Assembly (NCBI GenBank): GCA_035637315.1
Contig: DASPXK010000351.1
Coordinates: 1-8,934 of the forward strand
DNA length: 8,934 bases
DNA from: DASPXK01 sp035637315
Lineage (GTDB): Bacteria; Chloroflexota; UBA6077; JACCZL01
Direction: 5' to 3'
A program made the translations under genes and the position numbers. The notes under the pieces were generated by a model. The model was not told where the DNA came from. It made no database searches and saw only the letters and a program-made list of their open reading frames with translations. This document shows, in pieces, positions 6,051 through 8,934 of this stretch (within the stretch, counting starts at the first letter, position 1; each line of letters starts with the position of its first letter).

Positions 6051-6695
6051 ATGAGACATGTCATCGCGGTGGTAACGGCGGTCGGGCTGTTGGGGTTGGC
6101 CACGACCACGGTCGGCGCGCAGGCCCAGGCGGCAACGGCGGAGCTGAAGGATGCCTCGGGCGCCGTCGTCGGCACGGCCACCCTCACCGAGTCAGGTGGC
6201 GGCGTTCAGGTCAACGTCCAGGTCCGCAACCTGCCGCCAGGCGAGCACGGCATCCACGTTCACGCCGTCGGACAGTGCGTCGGGCCGGACTTTATGTCGG
6301 CGGGCGGCCACTTCAACCCGACCAATAAGCAGCACGGCCTCAAGAACCCGCAGGGGCCGCACGCGGGCGACCTGCCCAACCTCACGGTCGGGGCGAGTGG
6401 AAGTGGCACATTGCAGGCCACCAGCTCGATGGTCACCCTGGGCAGCGGCGCGAACACGTTGTTCGACGCGGACGGCAGCGCGATCGTCATCCACGCCATG
6501 CCGGACGACGACATGACCGACCCGGCTGGCAACAGCGGCGCTCGGATCGCCTGTGGCGTGCTGGCGCGCGCTGCGCCGGGCACGCTTCCGAGGACAGGAG
6601 TAACCGACATCGGCGCGGCCGGCCCGCTCGCCCTGCTGTTGGGCCTGGCTGTGCTGGGCAGCGGCCTGGCGATCAGGAGAGCTCGCCGAGCCTGA
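6051..6695 (+). CDS. sodC: Secreted Cu/Zn superoxide dismutase with LPRTG surface anchor
   Basis: This 214-residue enzyme converts superoxide to hydrogen peroxide and oxygen outside the cell membrane. Residues 1-27 form a signal peptide (likely cut near GAQAQA). The full set of SOD residues is visible: copper ligands H69, H71 and H148; bridging H87 in GGHFNP; zinc ligands H95, H104 and D107; disulfide Cys 76 and 168; guiding Arg 165. After the catalytic domain (to about 173), PGTLPRTG carries an LPxTG-type sortase motif at 179-183, followed by a hydrophobic segment and RRARRA. It should therefore be fixed to the cell wall or membrane; no sortase gene is in the window. ATG 6051 is preferred over the upstream in-frame GTG at 6000 because AAAGGA (6039-6044) sits six bases before it and the signal peptide begins there. 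It lies 105 bases after the CHRD/SOD-like gene and is probably co-transcribed with it. Confidence 0.95.
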   Translation: MRHVIAVVTAVGLLGLATTTVGAQAQAATAELKDASGAVVGTATLTESGGGVQVNVQVRNLPPGEHGIHVHAVGQCVGPDFMSAGGHFNPTNKQHGLKNPQGPHAGDLPNLTVGASGSGTLQATSSMVTLGSGANTLFDADGSAIVIHAMPDDDMTDPAGNSGARIACGVLARAAPGTLPRTGVTDIGAAGPLALLLGLAVLGSGLAIRRARRA

Positions 6696-6703
6696 GCGCC
6701 CAT

Positions 6704-6771
6704 CAGTACCGCGACTGTGAAGGAGCGGACCCCGCTGGCCGCTCCCTGACGGTCGCGGTACTGACTGTTTT
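6704..6771 (+). terminator. Rho-independent terminator after sodC
   Basis: CAGTACCGCGAC (6704-6715) pairs perfectly with GTCGCGGTACTG (6752-6763). Inside it GGAGCGG (6722-6728) pairs with CCGCTCC (6739-6745) around a ten-base loop, and several pairs in between make the stem nearly continuous. TTTT at 6768-6771 follows. It starts 9 bases after the stop codon and should separate the surface-protein unit from K2. Confidence 0.85.
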
Positions 6772-6804
6772 GGCATCTTCGGAGCAGGTCGTCGTAGCTG
6801 GGGT

Positions 6805-6834
6805 TTGGCTCGGGGCCCCGCCCTGCTTTACGAT
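6805..6834 (+). promoter_or_regulatory. Putative sigma70-type promoter of kinase K2
   Basis: TTGGCT (6805-6810) and TACGAT (6829-6834) are 18 bases apart. The core CCCTGCTTTACGAT (6821-6834) is identical to the K1 promoter core. It lies just after the sodC terminator, as expected for independent transcription of K2. The predicted leader is about 80 bases. Confidence 0.5.
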
Positions 6835-6854
6835 CTAGGCGCCTGCTGTGCTGA

Positions 6855-6902
6855 CCCCGAATCTCGGGGCGGCCTTGGGCCAGGGCAGACTGCCCTGACG
6901 TT
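6855..6902 (+). promoter_or_regulatory. Two leader hairpins before K2
   Basis: CCCCGA (6855-6860) pairs with TCGGGG (6864-6869) over a three-base loop. CAGGGCA (6881-6887) pairs with TGCCCTG (6891-6897) over GAC. The second stem runs into GCCCTGACGTT (6892-6902), which is identical in the K1 leader and at the same distance from the start codon. No T-run follows either stem. The role is unknown; control of translation or RNA stability is possible. Confidence 0.45.
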
Positions 6903-6919
6903 GCGCGGGTCACTGTCGA

Positions 6920-8934
6920 ATGCCGATGCCAGAGTCGTTTGGCCACCAGGGCGCCTACCGCGTCGTCTCGGAGATCGGGCGAGGCGGATTCGCCACGGTC
7001 TACAAGGCCTACCAGGCCTCGCTCGACCGCCACGTGGCGGTCAAGGTCCTCCGCTCCGAGGTGGTCCAGGACGCGACGGGCATCCAGCGCTTTCAGCGCG
7101 AAGCCCGCGCGGCGGCCCGCCTCGGCGGTCATCCGAACATCGTCACCATCCATGACTTTGGGGAACAGGACGGCATGGCCTACCTGGTCCTCGAGTACGT
7201 CGACGGCATCACGCTCCAGGAACGGCTCAAGCAGCCGATCTCGCCGACCGAGATAGATGAGATCGCCGGCGCGGTTGCCTCAGCCCTGGACTTCGCGCAC
7301 GCCCACCAGCTCGTCCATCGGGACATCAAGCCCTCGAACGTGCTGCTCAGCAACGACGGGCGGATCATCCTGTCCGACTTCGGGATCGCCAAGCTGCTCG
7401 ACGCCGCGACGTCTCTGACTGGCGCAGCGGTCGGGACCCCGGAGTACATGGCCCCGGAGCAGATCACAGGAGCGCCTGTCGACGCTCGCAGCGACATTTA
7501 CGCGCTGGGGGCGATGCTGTACCGCATGTTTACCGGTCATCCGCCGTTCCAGGGCGCGATGATCGAGCTGCTCCATAAGCACGTCCACGAGCTGCCGCCG
7601 GCGATGGCGGGCTTCGGCCGGCCCATCTCCGCGGGGGTGGAAGACGTGGTCCGCAAGGCGCTCGCCAAGGATCCCGCCGACCGCTACGCGTCGGCGGGCG
7701 AGCTGGCGGCCGCGCTGAGCCGCGCCCTCCGCCCGGCGATCCTACTCGAGCGCGCTCAGGCGGCGCTCGGGCGCGGCCAGCTCGACCAGGCCGACCAGCT
7801 CGCCGGGGAGCTGTTGAGCCGTGATCCAGACGATCAGCAGGCGGCCTACGTTCGCCAGGAGGTGGTGCGGCTTCGACGAGTGGCCCAGGCGCGGGCTGAG
7901 CTGGCCGGGCCGCTCGACAGCGGCAACTGGCGAGCGGCTCTCGACGCAGTCGACCGACTGCGGCTACGCGAGGCCAGCGAGCCGGAGATACGCGAGTTGG
8001 TGCGCCGGACGGACGAGCTGGGTGCGGCGGCGTCCGGGCCAGGCGGGCTCGAGCCGGAAGGTCCCACCGAGATGGCGACCGTTGCCGAGCCGGCCGCTCG
8101 GCGGCTCGATCCTGACGAGTCAGCGACCCGTCTGGACGTCTCGAGCCAGCAGCTACCCCATCCGCCCACGCAGCGATCGATCCGGCCGCCGATGCCGCCA
8201 ACGCCAAGCGCTCCGGTCGGACGCTCGGCCCGGCCCGCGCTCTGGCTGGTGGTAGCGGCCCTGATTGTCGTGCTCGCAAGCGGTGCGCTTGTGGCCTCTG
8301 GGCTGCTGTCCGGCGGCGGCTCGCGGCCGGCGGAGCCGGCCACGCCGGCCCAGGTGTCACAGCCGGGCGTGGTCACCGCGGCACCGGCCACGAAAGCGCC
8401 ACTGCCGACGAGCGCTCCGCCGGCGGCCGCGCAGCCCGGCGTGGCCACCAGCGGCCCGACCGCCGCGCCAGCCGCCCAGCCGGCCCCGGCGCCGGCCGGT
8501 CCAGGGTCACCAGCCCTGAGCGCCCCACGCCATTTGCACACGGCTACCTTGCTCGACAGCGGCAAACTCCTCGTCGTCGCCGGCCGCGAGGCCGCCAACG
8601 CTCTCCCCTCCGCCGAGCTGTTCGATCCATCCTCCGGCTCCTGGTCCGCGGCCGGCAATCTCGCCGCCGCCCGCTATCACCACACTGCTGCCCCCCTCCC
8701 AGGCGGCAAGGTGCTCATAGCCGGCGGCCAGAGCAACGACACAACCTTCATCGCCTCCGCGGAGCTATTCGACCCTGTCGCTAACTCCTGGTCGCCGGCC
8801 GGCTCGATGGCCACCCCGCGCTCCGAGCACACCGCCACCTTATTGGAGAATGGCAAGGTCCTCGTCGCCGGGGGCCAGAACACCTCGAGGGCGGCCCTCG
8901 AGACCACGGAGCTGTATGATCCGGCCTCCAACTC
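6920..8934 (+). CDS. Kinase K2: transmembrane Ser/Thr kinase with Kelch ectodomain, 3' end missing
   Basis: The frame is open from ATG 6920 to the window edge, giving 671 complete codons with no stop. It is a paralogue of K1; in the kinase part about four residues in five match by eye. The kinase domain (about 13-268) has the glycine loop, K42, HRDIKPSN at 133-140, DFG at 153-155 and APE at 178-180, so it should be active. TPR-like helices follow (about 271-363), then a short Pro-rich linker in place of K1's 21-residue repeat helix. One membrane segment spans about 441-463, then a Pro/Ala linker to about 533. Kelch blades start near 534, 582 and 631, the third cut by the window end. The kinase should face the cytoplasm and the Kelch part the outside. 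ATG 6920 aligns with the K1 start and lies 24 bases after an in-frame TGA; an ATG at 6926 is an alternative. No clear Shine-Dalgarno is seen. Confidence 0.93.
   Translation, partial: MPMPESFGHQGAYRVVSEIGRGGFATVYKAYQASLDRHVAVKVLRSEVVQDATGIQRFQREARAAARLGGHPNIVTIHDFGEQDGMAYLVLEYVDGITLQERLKQPISPTEIDEIAGAVASALDFAHAHQLVHRDIKPSNVLLSNDGRIILSDFGIAKLLDAATSLTGAAVGTPEYMAPEQITGAPVDARSDIYALGAMLYRMFTGHPPFQGAMIELLHKHVHELPPAMAGFGRPISAGVEDVVRKALAKDPADRYASAGELAAALSRALRPAILLERAQAALGRGQLDQADQLAGELLSRDPDDQQAAYVRQEVVRLRRVAQARAELAGPLDSGNWRAALDAVDRLRLREASEPEIRELVRRTDELGAAASGPGGLEPEGPTEMATVAEPAARRLDPDESATRLDVSSQQLPHPPTQRSIRPPMPPTPSAPVGRSARPALWLVVAALIVVLASGALVASGLLSGGGSRPAEPATPAQVSQPGVVTAAPATKAPLPTSAPPAAAQPGVATSGPTAAPAAQPAPAPAGPGSPALSAPRHLHTATLLDSGKLLVVAGREAANALPSAELFDPSSGSWSAAGNLAAARYHHTAAPLPGGKVLIAGGQSNDTTFIASAELFDPVANSWSPAGSMATPRSEHTATLLENGKVLVAGGQNTSRAALETTELYDPASN
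8789..8934 (+). repeat. Near-identical direct repeat shared with K1 (copy 2)
   Basis: This is the K2 counterpart of 4171-4316. Two differences are seen (8800 and 8821), and 8822-8934 is identical to K1. It covers the end of Kelch blade 2 and the visible part of blade 3. Confidence 0.93.

Noticed and set aside
1..8934. Mobile element or integration site
   Set aside because: No transposase, integrase, terminal inverted repeat or tRNA-end duplication was seen; the direct repeats are all inside paralogous genes.

Overview
The window is GC-rich and densely coded on the + strand. The probable source is a Gram-positive-like (monoderm) bacterium, most likely an uncultured Chloroflexota member. That placement is inference from three things: degenerate ThyX-like proteins, membrane Ser/Thr kinases with Kelch ectodomains, and secreted proteins ending in LPRTG-type sorting signals. 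No rRNA, tRNA or marker gene confirms it.

Layout, left to right: (1) 1-618, the 3' end of a ThyX-related gene; (2) 715-1590, an unrecognised protein with three predicted membrane segments; (3) 1816-5247, a 1143-residue receptor-type Ser/Thr kinase, here K1, with kinase, TPR-like helices, a 21-residue-repeat Glu/Arg helix, one membrane segment, a Pro/Thr/Ala linker, seven Kelch blades and a terminal CHRD/SOD-like domain; (4) 5382-5945, a small secreted protein made of that same terminal domain plus a sorting-type tail; (5) 6051-6695, a secreted Cu/Zn superoxide dismutase with a complete metal site and an LPRTG tail; (6) 6920 to the window edge, a second receptor kinase, K2, paralogous to K1 and cut in its third Kelch blade.

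Genes 4 and 5 look like one transcription unit. A good sigma70-type promoter lies at 5263-5291 and a strong compound-hairpin terminator at 6704-6771. K1 and K2 each have their own promoter with the same 14-base core around the -10 box. Their leaders also match, ending in a hairpin whose last bases run into an in-frame TGA 24 bases before the start codon.

The main point of interest is the module itself: two paralogous membrane kinases flank a pair of surface SOD-fold proteins, and K1 carries on its outer end a near-copy of the neighbouring secreted protein's domain. A working reading is a sensor and effector set for copper or oxidative stress at the cell surface, with the kinases signalling inward. 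The domain layout and duplication are visible in the sequence; the signalling role is inference. Signs of recent recombination include a 146-base Kelch stretch nearly identical between the kinases, the duplicated CHRD/SOD-like segment, and a 63-base repeat expansion found only in K1.
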